A stretch of 64,000 bases of DNA from JALORV01 sp963780715 (lineage in GTDB: Bacteria > Pseudomonadota > Gammaproteobacteria > Burkholderiales > Burkholderiaceae_F). The stretch covers positions 62,001 through 126,000 of the forward strand of contig CAWADK010000001.1 of NCBI GenBank assembly GCA_963780715.1, in the 5' to 3' direction. The first letter of the stretch is position 1. Each line of letters starts with the position of its first letter. The translations under genes and the position numbers were made by a program. The notes below the pieces were generated by a model, which was given only the letters and a program-made list of their open reading frames with translations, did not search any database and was not told where the DNA came from. Of the stretch, positions 63,959 through 64,000 are shown piece after piece.

Positions 63959-64000
63959 GCGGCCCGCGCCAGCGGACAAGGCCGTTCGGCAGGTAACTGC

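Overview
The window is GC-rich and reads like a Betaproteobacterium, probably of the Burkholderiales/Rhodocyclales type. This is inferred from gene families: a BPSS1780-like membrane protein, a PEP-CTERM protein, DUF4124 and DUF1127 proteins, System I cytochrome c maturation, and sulfur and nitrogen respiratory genes. I see no rRNA, tRNA, CRISPR array or complete insertion sequence. At least eight conserved genes carry single-base frameshifts, so the sequence may be a draft or metagenome assembly with indel errors; these are flagged gene by gene.

Region 1 (1-16 kb) is respiratory. A ccmFGHI operon for cytochrome c maturation leads into an octaheme nitrite (possibly sulfite) reductase with a CxxCK catalytic heme site, preceded by a perfect FNR-type box. 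An NrfG-like protein and a FadL-type outer-membrane channel follow. On the opposite strand lies a molybdopterin polysulfide/thiosulfate-reductase-like operon (PsrA-, PsrB- and PsrC-like), with a periplasmic rhodanese and a multi-rhodanese protein that carries a c-type heme motif. A pair of YeeE/YedE sulfur transporters has its own promoter region. Three TACCC-N4-GGGTA-type palindromes sit upstream of the FadL, YeeE and molybdopterin genes and suggest a shared CsoR/CstR-like regulon sensing sulfane sulfur.

Region 2 (15-26 kb) holds Crp/Fnr genes (one decayed), VOC, rhodanese and TPR proteins, small secreted cysteine-containing proteins, an alpha/beta hydrolase, a diiron protein and a DUF1127 protein. 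Region 3 (25-44 kb) holds an OmpR-type regulator, a very large hybrid histidine kinase (GAF, five PAS, HisKA, HATPase, REC, C-terminal cupin), a kinase/P-loop fusion protein, an Ig/RCC1 lipoprotein, two unrecognised secreted proteins, a SARP-like ATPase regulator and a PEP-CTERM protein.

Region 4 (44.5-55.9 kb) is an accessory island. Almost every gene is on the minus strand and short: six toxin-antitoxin modules plus single metabolic or stress genes (an auxiliary-type TrpRS, DHFR-like, DsrE, SnoaL, GNAT, VOC and others). Five copies of a 49-50-nt intergenic repeat lie between genes, like a cassette array. Two toxin genes are interrupted by in-frame stop codons while their antitoxins are intact. 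The trpS gene has what looks like a complete ribosome-mediated attenuator with a tandem-Trp leader peptide.

Region 5 (56-64 kb) holds a CHASE2 adenylate cyclase, a FecR-like protein and a Crp-family regulator in a row. It continues with small membrane or secreted proteins, an antitoxin remnant homologous to the island's first antitoxin, an LssY-domain protein, and a truncated or chimeric locus at the window edge.
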